Shown here: positions 12,951 through 24,522 of the stretch, one piece after another
Layout: every line of letters begins with the position of its first letter
Position numbering within the stretch: the first letter of the stretch is position 1
Source of the DNA: Arachis hypogaea
Taxonomy: Eukaryota; Streptophyta; Magnoliopsida; Fabales; Fabaceae
DNA length: 64,000 nt
Assembly (NCBI RefSeq): GCF_003086295.3
Contig: NC_092050.1
Span: 155,564,699-155,628,698, forward strand
Direction of reading: 5' to 3'
Notes under the pieces: generated by a model
What the model saw: only the letters and a program-made list of their open reading frames with translations
Told to the model about the DNA's origin: nothing
Databases searched by the model: none
Position numbers and translations under genes: made by a program

Positions 12951-15900
12951 TGAAATTAATTTTTTGTCTTTCTTTTATTAAATAATTAAATAATAATTAA
13001 ATAATTTATAAAATATATAATGAGAATATGAGAAATTTAGTATAAATTTTTTTTCTAAAATATCATTTATTGTATATAATTCATAAAAAAATATATTTCA
13101 CTTTTTTTTATTGATTAGAAGATAACCTATTTATATTTTGATTAATTTTATTTATTATTATTATTATATTTAATTTACATAAAGATAAATTAATAACTAT
13201 ATTATTATTTATCAATATATTAATATTGATAATGATTACATAAAAATTATTTAATATTTAATATTTTTTTATATATTTATAAATATTTTTTATTATTTTT
13301 ATATGCTATATGTTTACCTCCACTATTTAAAATTTTTGGATCCGTCACTACTTTTGAGCGTGTTTCTTAATTTATTTTTTATAATTCATTGAATATAATT
13401 TATTACAGTAAATTAATTATATCAACTAATTGATTTGATTAGATATTTAAATATCACACGATTTATTATAATTCATATCAATCAAATAATTATAATTTAT
13501 TATATCAATTATTTTAATTCATTAATTTATAAGGTACATAATAGCATAGATGATTTGTTACTTATAATAATTAATGATTAAATACAGTAAATACAGATTA
13601 ATTTAGTTAAAAAAATTATTGTCTCATATGTTTTCCTATTTATTTTTTTAATTTATTAAATCCAATAAATTATAATAAATTAATTATATCAACTAATTAA
13701 TTCAATTAATTATTTTCTAATTTATTTTTTTTTGAATTCAATAAATCAAATAAAATCAATTATACTAATTATTTGTATCAACTAACTGATTTGATTAATT
13801 CTTAAAAATATATTTATTTAATTTATTTATTTATTTAAATACATGAATTATAACTGATTAGTTATTTAATTTTATTACGATAAATATCAAATTCTATTAC
13901 GAATATAAAAATATAAAATTTTATTCCTTCCATTTTTATTTTACCACTATAAAAGACCATATATGCTAGAAGAAAATATCATTCATTTACCAATTACTTT
14001 TTCATTAGGTAGCTTTTACAACAATTCTTTTTCTTCCTATGAGGCGTTGTCGCAAGAAGGCAACTATCGTGGACACAAACCACCACACACTCTTCAACTC
14101 CCGTGCTCATCATTCAGAGCAATATATGATATGTTATCTATGAAGCATTTATAGACGATGGTGTTATCATGTATGCATAAATAAAAAAAAATTCCATAAT
14201 TAAGCTTAAGTCATTTACCTGTTTGTGTCGTATATTATAGTGTGAAATTACTTTCAATTTGTGTTGTGCAATGATATTATGGTTTAATTTAAGCTTTTGT
14301 TTTGGAACTGTGTTATGATTTTATCTCATCATTTTCTCTTAGATATCAAGTTGATGTATTTTTATTTATAATTATTAAAACGAATGTGATATAAAATTTG
14401 TAAAAAAAAAAAAAACTCTCACACTCAATTTATTTTATTGTAATCTTTTATTTTATCTCTTCTATTTCTTTTTATTTTCTTCTTATTCATTTTATTTTCT
14501 TTTTAAATATCATATAATTTATTATAATTTATACCAATTAATTAATTATAATTTATTATATCAGTTAGTTTAATTCATTAATTTATAATATGCATGATAA
14601 AATAGATTATTTGTTACTTATACGTTTATTCTTCTAAAATCTAAATCTGAATAATTATATTTTTAGTTTTAGTTATGAACAACATATTATTAATAATAAA
14701 TAATAATTAACCACTCATACTTTTAACCAAAGTGTTTGGATGATTTTTATATTTATTAATATTAATTATTGATTTTTCGTCAATAAATTGTATTATAATT
14801 TTATATTAGTTCGTAATTGATTAATGATTAATATTCATGAAGCTATGTTATTCTAAATTTTATATTTTACAAATATTTTATTTAAATGTATTTTAAACAT
14901 AAAAATGAATTATTTTTAATAATATCATACTTTTACTTTTCTTAATTATATTCTAAATAAATATTTTATCAAATACTAATTAAAGCCATCCTTCCATTTG
15001 CTTTTACTAATTTATTATCTAACTATTATATAAAATTAAAATCGTATTAATGAATTTAATATTAAAGTTAATTTGGCTTTTTATTTATAGTATTTTTAAT
15101 TTTTTTTAGTCTAATCCACCAAAACTATTCAATTATAAATAGTCACTTCTATCTTATTTTATATTATTAACTAATTAAAATTACTAAAATTTAATAATAC
15201 AATTCTGTTTTATATTTTTATATTTAGTTCAATCCATCTAAATTATATAATAATCATTTTAATTTTTATATTTTGTAATGTAATACTACATACATTAATA
15301 GTAAAATAACATAGTAAATTTTCATGTTTTAATATTAAATATAAAATTAATACGTACAAAAGTTTTTAAGCTTTTAAATCAATATGAATCATTGTAAATA
15401 ATACTTATTTATGGCATAAACAAAGAATACGGAATCTTAAGTTTTGCATATAAAAATTTAGGAACATGTTATATATACAAATGTAATTGCATAGTATTAT
15501 TTTTTTTAATGGTGTGGACCAACAACTCTAATTTTATTTCACGGTCAAATTTAAAAAAAAAAGTCGTAATTTTAAAGGTAGTCAAAAAAAAACAACAAAA
15601 TTAATCAAAAAAATAGTTAACTTATATTATTCTATTAATTTATTTAATATATTAAATTATTTTTATTTATATTAAGATTAATTTTAAATATTTTAAAATA
15701 AAAAGTATAATTAATTATAATTTGCATCTTAAATTATGTTGAGTACATGATATTCTATTGTGCTGCTAAAAGTAACAATGAGATAACAAATATAATTTTA
15801 TCTCTTAATTCAGTATATTTATTTATATTTTATACTTCTTTTACGATTAATTTTGTGCGATGTTAGTATATTAAATAAAAATACATGTTATAATAAAAAA

Positions 15901-16135
15901 AATAAAATAAAATTTCAATTAATAATTTTATATTCTTTATTTTTTTTCAGTTTTATTTTGGATCTTAATTTATTACTAAAAGGTAGTGAAATTCTATTGA
16001 TACTGAAATAAAGTTGCAAAAAGGTCCAAAGGGTAGAATAAGTAAAATAATGTGATACCCACATTACAACATCCAAATGAAACAACCTAGGATCTAAAAT
16101 GTTTATCTTTCTCTTTCTCGCCGTCTATTATATTA
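12656..16135. other. AT-rich intergenic/relic repeat DNA, no gene found
   Basis: I see no coding sequence. There is an (ATT)n run at 12917-12951. About 13370-13560 repeats the subterminal region of the Helitron at 614-8668, and 14490-14620 partly repeats it again. A piece at about 13317-13355 ending GGATCCGTCACTAC resembles the end of hAT-like elements, as at 35181. A 63-codon frame at 13963 has no recognisable motif and is probably chance. Confidence 0.6.
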
Positions 16136-16284
16136 TCGATTCTATTATATAAAAATCGATTTTTTACATTTAATGATAGAGTCAACGTAGCATGTTTCTG
16201 AGAGTGTTTATTAATTTATTTTGTTTAACTCATTAAATACAATTCATTATGATGCATTAATTATATCAACTAATTGATTTGATT
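16136..16284 (+). mobile_element. Helitron 5' end, same family as the 8-kb element
   Basis: It starts A|TCGATTCTATTATATAAAAA and continues with a TTTAATGATAGAGTCAACGTAGCATG-like stretch matching the 5' end at 8668 (minus). The downstream AT-rich subterminal region also matches. The element continues past the LINE insertion at 16285 (resuming about 16770). Its 3' end was not found. Confidence 0.75.
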
Positions 16285-16691
16285 TTGCTTGTGTTAGCAG
16301 AGATTGGAAGGGAAGGTGGCAACGAGGCTGTCTGGGAACAATTGAGAGTCATAGCATTTTGCAAGGAGAGTTGTTTGCTATTTGGAGATGCTTTCTTTTA
16401 GCATGGGACTCGGGACAAAGAGACATTATATGTGAGACAGACTGTGTGGAGGCTTTTACTATTGTCAATAATTTGCAAGATTGCTCTGGGTTTATTGATC
16501 CTTTGGTGTTAAAAATCCGAGATATCATGTCTTGGAAATGGCGTGCTGATCTTCGGTTGATCTTGAGAGATGCAAATACAGTAGCAGACATCATGGCAAA
16601 GACTGCAATGAGGACTATTTCTCCCCAAGTGGAGCTTCCATTGCCTTGGAAGGAGTTTGAGAGTAGTATTCAGCGGGACTGCCTTTTTTAA
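16285..16691 (+). pseudogene. LINE ORF2 RNase H domain, C-terminal fragment
   Basis: Open from the insertion edge to a stop at 16691. Read in frame it includes VSRDWKGRWQRGCLG, then GELFAIWRCFLLAWD (the conserved Glu region), ICETDCVEAF (Asp) and LRDANTVADIMAK (last Asp), the order of plant LINE/RVT_3 RNase H domains. The first catalytic Asp and the whole RT domain are missing because of 5' truncation. The domain degrades RNA in RNA-DNA hybrids. This copy has no start codon of its own and is inert. Confidence 0.85.
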
Positions 16692-16759
16692 GCAGTTTCT
16701 TGTTTTTTTTTTTTCTTTCTTAGTTTTTGTTTATTTTCTTTTAAGTCACAAAAAAAAAA
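16285..16759 (+). mobile_element. 5'-truncated LINE with poly(A) and target duplication
   Basis: The 475-bp insert ends in a run of A and is flanked by near-identical 10-mers, TGATTTGATT (16275-16284) and TAATTTGATT (16760-16769). The uninterrupted target is seen at about 13421-13450. A truncated 5' end, a poly(A) tail and a duplicated target are the marks of target-primed LINE insertion. It contains only the RNase H end of ORF2. Confidence 0.88.
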
Positions 16760-19525
16760 TAATTTGATTAGATATTTAAGTATCACACAATTTAAAATTA
16801 TGTATATTGATTTGATTTTTATGATATATAAATTTAAGGAATAAATTAAAATAATATAATTTATTACTTATTTAATTTGAATACAACAAATACAAAATTA
16901 ATTTAGTCAAAAGTGTATTATTTTCTAATCTTCTATACATAAAAATGACAAAACAAAATTATAAAAATATCGTTTTTGCTATTTTAATTTTTTTCTTTAC
17001 TTTTTTTATGTGTAATTTTATTTTATATTAACTTTATGTATTTAATAACAAAATATACTCATATTAATTTTATTATATAATAATATATTTTTCTCCTATG
17101 TTAATCAAAGAATTTCAATAGTTATCAACTACATCTAATAAAATGACTGATGTAAGACCCAAAATTTTTGAAAAGTCTTATTCTAAATTGATTTTAATTT
17201 ATTTATTCATTAAAGACTTTAATTTTAAAAATTATTTAATTAAAACTAATTAAATTAAGTTTTGATAATTAGATAATATTTTTAAAATAATTTAAATGGA
17301 TTAATTTAGAACTTAATTTAATATAATATCTCTTAATTTTATTAAAGTTAAACAAAATCCCAATTTGCCCCAAATCAAATCCTAAAATTCTCAATTAAAA
17401 ACCCTAATTTACTATCCTACTTCTAACCTAACCTAACCCCACCTCACCGCCACTCCACACCGCCATTCCCTTGACCCAACCCCATCCCTTTCAGAAAGAA
17501 ATAAGGAAAGAAACAGGAAAAAAGAAAAGAGAAGAGAGCAGAGGGCGTTGAGGAAGAAGGAGAAAGGGGGAAGAGGGAAGAGAGGAAGACGGCATCAGCG
17601 GGCATCACTGCCGCCGTGCCGTTGTGTCACCGTCAAAGGAGAGAGGGAGCCGCGCGGAGAAGCCTAGCCGAAGAGAGAAAGGAGGACATGAGCAAGGGAA
17701 GAAGAGAAGGGGAAGCTACCGCCGTTACCCGCGTCGCAGTCGAGGGAAGGGATCCGCCGCGCCCAGCCGCCACTGTTCAGTCTCATCTCGTCGCCAGTCG
17801 CTGTAGTTGTCGCCAATGATGGAGAAGAGAGAGAGACGAACGCGAGGAGAGGGAGAGAAGCCCTTCGCGTTGTTGCTGTCGCGCTGGAGAACTGACCGTC
17901 GAGGAAGCTATTGCTGCGAACTCATATTGCCTGCACCGCCGTGAGTCAAGCCGTCACCGTCATGCCATCATCGCGCCGTGGATCTGCTCCGTCACCGAAC
18001 TGAGCTATGGGTGAAGGGTCAGAACTCGACGGGTAAGGGAGACTGTCTCGCCGTCAGAGCTGTGTCACCGTCGTGAACCGCCGCCGTTCTGGTCGTCGGA
18101 AGCCACCACCGCGCCTTGTCATCGCCAGAGTTGCCACCACCGCTTCTCACCGCTGAGGGTAAGCCTTGCCTACGTTGCTGCCTTCCGGGCCAGATTCACC
18201 GGTAACCCTGTTTCTTGCTTTCTTGAACCCTGTTCCACTTTCATTCTATTCCACTGTTTTAATTATTGTTGGTGTCTTTGCTGCCTTAATCACTCAGATT
18301 AATCCTACCGTCGTCACTGGCTTGCCATTTCTGCTCGGTCGTGCCCTTATTCGCCGTTCTGATTGTTGAAAGGAAATGTTGTCGAAGCTATAGCTTCTCC
18401 GTTCCCCATTCCCTTGTTTCTTTTCTGGTAAGACAAATTCTGTTGTACCTTATCATGCCATAATACTCCATTTCGACTCTCTTTTATTAGTGCGTAATGT
18501 TCCTCCTTGCCTTGCTTGGTGGTGTTTATTCTGTCTGTTACCTAGAGCTGCTGTGTTTGCGGTTATTACTTTTGCTTGCCGTTCTTCTCCGTTAGCAGAG
18601 GGTGCTTGGAATACAAATTATGATGTAGCTGCTGCAGAATAAGGTGAAAAGAGGGTTTATTGCGTTAAAATCGCTGCGGGTTTGATTCTTTGAAGTAGGG
18701 GATTTCTTAAAATCTATTTTATATTACAGAGTTGTGATAAATAGATATTGATGCAAAGAGATTTACTTCTGTAATTATATTTGTCTTATGGATGTGATGG
18801 TTTGCTGGACTGAATTATTGGGTGCTTGATTGCGTGAGTGGTGTGTGGTTGTGGATAAAAACCGGTTTGGAATGTCATTTACTTGATTATTAAGAAAGGT
18901 GGATTTTCTTGGTTGTAGAGTTTACTTAGTAATATAAATGAAACGATTTTGGAAATAATTTGAGATATGAAAATAAATTTATTCTGGGAGCGGTTTGATT
19001 GTGAGTTGGTTGGATTTTATGAATGATTTAATATTTGAGCTGATTCGATTTTAAAGAGAGTTTTATTGTTAGAATTGGTTGATTTGAAAATAATTTGATA
19101 TTGGAATTGGTTCAATTCTGGAAAATGTTTGAAATTTGGAAATGGTTGAGAAAAGGTTTGAGAAATGTTTGGATGAGACCCGAAAAGGGTGGCAGTGTCC
19201 GAGTTTTAGGGGAGATGTTGCCGAAATTTTATAAAATTGAGAGTTTTATTTAAAGTAATTAATTAAAAAGATTTGTTTTTAAGTATTATACGTTTTAAGA
19301 TTGATTTGTCTATTAAAGAAAGAATTTTGTTTTGGAATTGAGATTATTAACGAACAGAATGAAAAAGAGAATGAAAAAGAGGATGATAAGGATTTTATTT
19401 GAAATATGGCTTTGAAATGAACTTGGGAATGAGATTTGGATTGATGAATGATTATGATGTTGAGAATGTTGAGATGTGAACTTTGAATTATTCACATGGC
19501 TTATGAATTTGAAATATCTGAGATA

Positions 19526-19584
19526 CGAGGTTCTCTGTATTAAGTGCCGTGGCTTGCCACCACATGTACTAGGTTGAGAACTCG
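19526..19584 (+). other. LTR hairpin, covaries with that at 43291-43348
   Basis: CGAGGTTCTC (19526-19535) pairs with GAGAACTCG (19576-19584) with one bulge. The interior includes GTGGCTTGCCAC, itself a short palindrome. The solo LTR at 42156-45609 has the same architecture with different paired bases (CGAGTCTC/GAGACTCG). Confidence 0.7.
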
Positions 19585-19759
19585 ATACTCTGTTGACCCT
19601 ACGATGTAAGTGTGTGACCGGGCACTATATAAATTCTCGGGAATGTTACCCCCATTGAGTAATATTGATTATTTGAGAAAAAGCTATGCATAGACTCTTG
19701 GGGATGCACGTCGGGGGACAGTCTAAGTACAATTCAGACTTGTCGGGTTGGCTGGATAA

Positions 19760-19811
19760 CCGACAGATGAGCCTCATCAGCCATAGGACAGGCATGCATC
19801 ATATGCATTTG
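19760..19811 (+). promoter_or_regulatory. Conserved LTR block (CCGAC..GGCATGCATCATATGCATTT)
   Basis: CCGACAGATGAGCCTCATCA followed by GGCATGCATCATATGCATTT. The same block, with changes, is in the LTRs at 24473, 32097, 35250 and 43043 (minus). It contains CATGCA/TGCATG elements, the core of RY motifs bound by plant B3 factors. A regulatory role is inferred from conservation only. Confidence 0.55.
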
Positions 19812-20376
19812 TATGCTTTGCTTGAGTTTGAACTTGTTTTGGTTTGCCTAATTGCTAGACTGTTCGTAACTGCTACTTGAACTATTTGCTGTAACTGCTG
19901 CCTACTTGTGCTTTCCTTGTCTGCCTTGCCTGTGTTTGTCTTGGCGTGCTACATTTGAGATTGAACTTTGGTGCTGAATTAATGATTGTGTTGTTTGATT
20001 GCGTGGTTGGTTTCTAATTGAGATTTTCTTATAAGAAAGGAAAGGTTTCGTATTTCTGAAAGATTAAACATTGTTTCTTTGAAAAGGTTTTGAACGATTA
20101 CCTATTGGTTCTTTAAAAGATTCATAAGGCAATGATAATCACTGAGCTTGAAAACAGTTTTCCTATTAAATATCTTCTTATGACAACTTTGAAACTCTAT
20201 GGTGAGACCGTGTGGTTAGGTTCTCACCCCCCTACAGCTTTACTTTTCAGGAACCGAATGAAGAAGCACTAAGAAGAGTTATACTGCGTTTGGTTTATAT
20301 GTTGTTGTATTAATTAGATTATTTTCTTCCCTCGTCTTTGTTATTACAATTTTATAAGAGGGATAGGAGTTGTATG

Positions 20377-20378
<2 letters not shown>

Positions 20379-20427
<49 letters not shown>
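20379..20427. repeat. (AT)n microsatellite
   Basis: About 24 perfect AT units inside the solo LTR at 17151-20621. Confidence 0.97.
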
Positions 20428-20429
<2 letters not shown>

Positions 20430-20722
20430 AAGTCTTGTATATGAATCTATACCTGTTTGTTTATTTTAGATGAAGTATGTATTTTCGGTTTATAAAGTGA
20501 TTAGCGATACGGTGTTGAGTCACAGGCTCCTATTTTAATATTTAGAATGTAAAGTAGTAATACTTCTTGCTATCAGAGTAGCGCAGCCGGAAGCGTAACT
20601 TCTGATAGTGAGGGTGTTACAACTGAAAAGTGAGAATTACGATAAGTTAAACCCAGATTCAAAATACTAAAATGAAGAAAAGAAAACAGTGGATATATGA
20701 TTAGAGAAAAATATATAATAAC

Positions 20723-21704
20723 GAGAAATATACTAAAGTTGGATTTTTCCTCCAACTAATAAAAGTGAGGTGTCAATTCCTCATGAATTCATTTTTTCTC
20801 TAAAATGAAATCACTATTTTCTCTTCTAAATTTATTTTAGAAAAATATCTTTATTATAATTATATTACAATTAACATTTAACGAATAATGCATGATTATA
20901 CTAATTTAGGAAAATATTTTTATTATAATTATATAAAATCAATATTTAATACATTATCAACTAATAAAAGTGAAGTGTCAATTCCTCTTGAATTCATTTT
21001 CCCTCTAAAATGAAAGTACTATTCTCTCTTTTAAATTTATTTTAGAAAAATATCTTTGTTATAATTATATTACAATATTACAATTATATTACAAGTAGCA
21101 TTTAATGAATAATGCATAATTATAGTAATTTAGAAAAATAAAATAAAGTCCAGTAATTTATCTTTCGACTGCACACGTATGTAGAATAACTTTTAAGAAG
21201 GAGTCACGTATAGTAAATACGGTCGATGATTGTAAAACTGTATTCTAACATTGATATAATATTATTTCATGTATATGTTTTGCAGGTATAAAAAAAAGTG
21301 TTGAGTTATTTTTTAGTGGGTTTAAATTATTTATTATTTATTAGAGAATTTTGTGTATTAGAATTCTCTAATAACTTATTATTTATTTTGAGCTGATTTT
21401 GATATGTTCTTACTTGATAGTAAAACAACATATAAAAATTTGTTGGTGGGTCTAAGTATTACTAGGTTATTTATGGTCATATTGAGTATATATGTTTGAT
21501 TTATTGAAAAAAGTAAATTACTAAAATTAATTAATAACTATTTTAGAGTTAATACATTTAATACTAGATTAAGAAAAAAAAAACAATACATAATATGTTA
21601 CATTTTTATTAATCAAATTATTATAATTCAAATTAATCTTAACAAAAGAATTTAAAATTATAATTTCAATCTTATCACGTGCATGACACGGGCTATTACA
21701 CTTA
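20723..21704 (+). mobile_element. Helitron copy with degraded 5' end and 3' hairpin
   Basis: The start AATATACTAAAGTTGGATTT is the same leader as at 202 but has lost its TC end. The leader is partly duplicated at about 20951-21120. A degraded RPA-like stretch follows at 21150-21245. The 3' end has CACGTGCATGACACGGGC hairpin sequence and stops at 21704. It either supplies the 3' end of the whole 202-21704 insertion or is a separate copy. Confidence 0.6.
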
Positions 21705-21758
21705 TTTTATAATATTTGTCATCATTATTATGAGTTTATCACTTCAAATATTGCATAG
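21705..21758. repeat. Host duplicated segment, copy A, second piece
   Basis: 54 bp of host sequence between the Helitron end and the gypsy element. It matches 61299-61352 in copy C and ends CATAG, the gypsy target duplication. Confidence 0.9.
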
Positions 21759-21963
21759 CGTAAAATCCGTAAAATTAGTAAATAATTAGTTAATAAATTA
21801 ATTATTAATAAAAAAATAAGATTTTATAGTTTAATGAGGTAGAACTAATTAAAATAAGAATGCTGACACTAATTTTAAAGAATCTGGCCCAAAATTGAAC
21901 CAAACAGGCCGAACTAATTAAACTGGATCCAAGTGGGCCCAAGCCCACCAACCTAACCCCATG

Positions 21964-21986
21964 TATATAAGCTTGAAATCAAGCTT
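21964..21986 (+). promoter_or_regulatory. Putative LTR TATA box with adjacent perfect palindrome
   Basis: TATATAA (21964-21970) runs into AAGCTTGA-AA-TCAAGCTT (21969-21986), a perfect 8-bp inverted repeat. The 3' LTR copy (about 28768-28790) keeps the palindrome but has TATGTAAG instead of the TATA box. The promoter role is inferred from position and motif. Confidence 0.55.
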
Positions 21987-24111
21987 TCTTCTTCATTCAT
22001 GCTTCTGTCCGCAGAGAAGAAAGGGAAGGGAAGCAAACATAAAACCCTTGCCACTCAATCTTTCATAACTTTTGATCCGGAACTCCGATTGATGAGTTGT
22101 TGGTGGCCACACATTCGTCTCAGAGTTCTATTCAATTCTATCTAATAAAGTGGTAAGTATTTCTATAATTCGCGCCCAGTTCTCTGTGCCCACTTTCTTC
22201 ACAAAATTTGTTTGACTTTTGAGTAATTTTGATGATTTTTGTGGTTTAGGTGCAATCTAACATTGGATAATTGTTGGATTATACTTCAATCATCAATGGG
22301 TAAGGTAAGAAAACTCTAAACCCTTGTGGTTTGCCCAATTTTGCGTATCCTAGTGCTAATTTAGTGAATTGTATGAATTAGATTGAATTTATGTTAAATT
22401 GGAGGTTGAATTGGTGAATTGGAGCTCTTGGAACAAATCCTTGGTGGCTGAAATCATTGGAGTTGATTGAGAACCTTGAAGCTTGAATTTTAGTGGTTTT
22501 GAGCTTAGGGTAGAATCGGCCAAGGTATGATTTCGGTTTCTCGTAATTAAAATATAATGTGTCATGAAAATGTAGGTTAGTTGACCATAAGATAAGAGTT
22601 GAATTGTTGATTAGTGATATTGATTGATTATGTGGATTGGGAATTGTTTGATGACCAATTGTTGAGAATTTCAGAATTTTGATGATTATATTGGATTGTT
22701 GTCGTCGAGCTGGTTATTGATGTATTGTGATGGCGATGAATTTGATTGGTAGTTGATTTGGAATTAATCTTGAGAAGTATTAAGGGGTTGAATTTTAAAA
22801 TACTAAACTACTTGTTGAAAATCTGAAGTTTTGAAATGAAACGGCAACTTTGAAAGTGAACCGGCATCTTAATAGTGATTGAAATTATATGAAACTAAAA
22901 GCTAAGCGATCTACAACAAGTATAATTATCAATATTCAATTTTAAAGATTTTGTATTAACTAGAGAATTAGTTATGATTTTTTAAAGTTGAATTATGAAA
23001 TTTGATTTTCTACATTACTTTTAAACAAAGTCAGAAACTTTGAAAAGTTATAACTAATTCTGTGATGATCGAAATTGCGTGGGACCAAATCTGGATTAAA
23101 CTTGGGAATATAGGGAATTGGACTGAAAAATTTGAGGTATTTTTGTTAAATTTATAATTTATGGTGAATTTTTAAAATTGAGTTGATAAATTTGTCCTGC
23201 AACAGAGAAGTTCAAACAGAGCAGCAACTTGTTTGTCTTGCTGTGACTCCTACGAGCTGAGTTTTAGAGTAAAACCAATTTTTTTTTTAAAATTTGATTA
23301 ACTTGGTTTATTGTTCTAGAATTTCAGAATTTTAGGAGTTAAGGATTGGGAGTTTTGAAGTTTTGAAAACTGGTGATCAAAGCCGAAAAGAATCAGTTTT
23401 CAGCAAGTTATGCATCAACTTCCAATGCTTGTAACTCTTAGAAATGAATAGCAATTGGGCTGCAACTAAGACGCACTTATTGCTAGATAAGTTAGGAGTT
23501 TTCAAACCAAACTTTAGCCTAATTGAAGTTTTGTAGTAAAAGTTATACAAGTTCAAAGATACTAAGCTGCCTGATTTATAAAACAGATTTTGAATTATTT
23601 CTATCTAACTTTCAAATTATGTAACTTCTTTATTAAAAATGATATTGACCTGAAACTAATTGAAAAAGAAACTTGGATAAGTTAAGTTTAACCATATTAA
23701 TTTTGAAGGTGGTTAAAATTAATTTGAATTTTATATAGAATATTGAATATTACACACTGCTGTTGTTTTTCTGGTTTTTAAGCACTGTAGACTAGGCACG
23801 ATTTTCCTTCTATTATCGAGGCTAGATTGATAAGAAAATTATGATTTTTTATTTATTAGAAAGCTTAATCCGGGACGGTTACCTGGATATAAAGTTTGTG
23901 CAATTTCGATTTCATTTGGTATTTTAAAAACAGAATTGAAATTAGTCTGCCGGTGTTATTTTGGTAACTACCTTGGGTATGGATCTTAAGAAAAGATTCC
24001 TATATTATTATCAAATATTTTTGAGAATGTACTGTTATAGTACTTGTTGATAAAAGGTTGGTGAAACGTTGAGAAAGAGGTTTAAATATGAAATTGTTTT
24101 GAGCTTGACTT

Positions 24112-24412
24112 GGCAAGGTTCGTGGTGGTTTACTGCTTGCCCATTATCGAGACGTATGTGGGGTTCGTGGTGGTGTACCGCCCACATGTTTTTAAAAGAA
24201 AGAGATTGTATGTGGGATTCGTCGTAGTGTACCACCCACATCTTTTTAAAAGAGAATGTTGTGTAGGGTTCGTGGTGGTTTACCGCCCACACGTGTATTT
24301 TTTTTCCAATTGAAGATCTTGCGAGGTTCGTGGTGGTGTACCGCTCGCAATGGTGGGGTTCGTGGTGGTGTACCGCCCACCAGGTGGGGTTCGTGGTGGT
24401 GTACCGCCCACC
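24112..24412 (+). repeat. Array of seven covarying 30-32-nt hairpins in the LTR
   Basis: The units are 24112-24141, 24156-24187, 24210-24241, 24261-24292, 24319-24350, 24351-24382 and 24383-24412. Each has a core close to GTTCGTGGTGGTGTACCGC between paired arms. The arms are GGCAAG/CTTGCC, ATGTGGG/CCCACAT (twice), GTGTAGGG/CCCACAC (one mismatch), TTGCGAG/CTCGCAA, TGGTGGG/CCCACCA and GGTGGG/CCCACC. The core is kept while both arms change together. Spacing shrinks from about 20 nt to zero along the array. An inner GGTGG/CCGCC pairing is also possible. The corresponding part of the 3' LTR has been lost. Confidence 0.85.
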
Positions 24413-24472
24413 GGTTTTCAAGAGGACGATATCCGGTTTAGCTAACGGATGTGTCAGGCTCTGGCAAAGTAA

Positions 24473-24522
24473 CCGACGCGTGAGCTCACGGCCAGTAGGA
24501 AAGGCATGCATCATATGCATTT
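24473..24522 (+). promoter_or_regulatory. Conserved LTR block downstream of the hairpin array
   Basis: CCGACGCGTGAGCTCACGGC, then GGCATGCATCATATGCATTT. TGAGCTCA is a perfect palindrome. It lies 60 nt after the last hairpin. The copies are described at 19760. Confidence 0.55.

Larger units (their letters stand above)
17151..20621 (+). mobile_element. Solo LTR of a long-LTR Ty3/gypsy element (3,471 bp)
   Basis: It begins TGTAAGACCC and ends GGGTGTTACA, and is flanked by the 5-bp target duplication ACTGA (17146-17150 and 20622-20626). No internal domain is present, so it is the product of LTR-LTR recombination. 17400-18600 is GC-rich with short Arg/Pro-rich frames that I take as leader sequence, not genes. 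Hairpins at 19526-19584 and the conserved block at 19760-19811 match the other long LTRs in this window. An (AT)n run lies at 20379-20427. Confidence 0.92.
202..21704 (+). mobile_element. Helitron-derived composite insertion into copy A
   Basis: The left edge reads A|TCTACTTAATATACTAAAAT, a canonical Helitron 5' TC start preceded by A. The right edge follows a subterminal hairpin (CGTG/CACG, about 21678-21690) and ends GGCTATTACACTTA before T. Removing 202-21704 restores the uninterrupted host sequence seen at 61291-61310, so the block as a whole was inserted at an A|T site. The last four bases are CTTA rather than the usual CTRR, so the end is atypical or mutated. The block is a nest of later insertions. 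It could instead be several Helitrons inserted at or next to one site. Confidence 0.6.

Noticed and set aside
13963..14154. 63-codon frame with an ATG in AT-rich DNA
   Set aside because: No motif or duplicate elsewhere in the window, and of a length expected by chance.
17616..18369. GC-rich open frames, Arg/Ser-rich, possible gene
   Set aside because: Inside a solo LTR bounded by TGTAAGACC..GTTACA and ACTGA duplication. Frames overlap each other and have no domain. GC-rich leader of the LTR.
24112..24412. Looks like a CRISPR-type array (short repeats with spacers)
   Set aside because: The repeats sit in a plant retrotransposon LTR, spacers vary from 0 to about 26 nt, and the arms vary between units. 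It is a hairpin array in nuclear DNA, with no cas genes.
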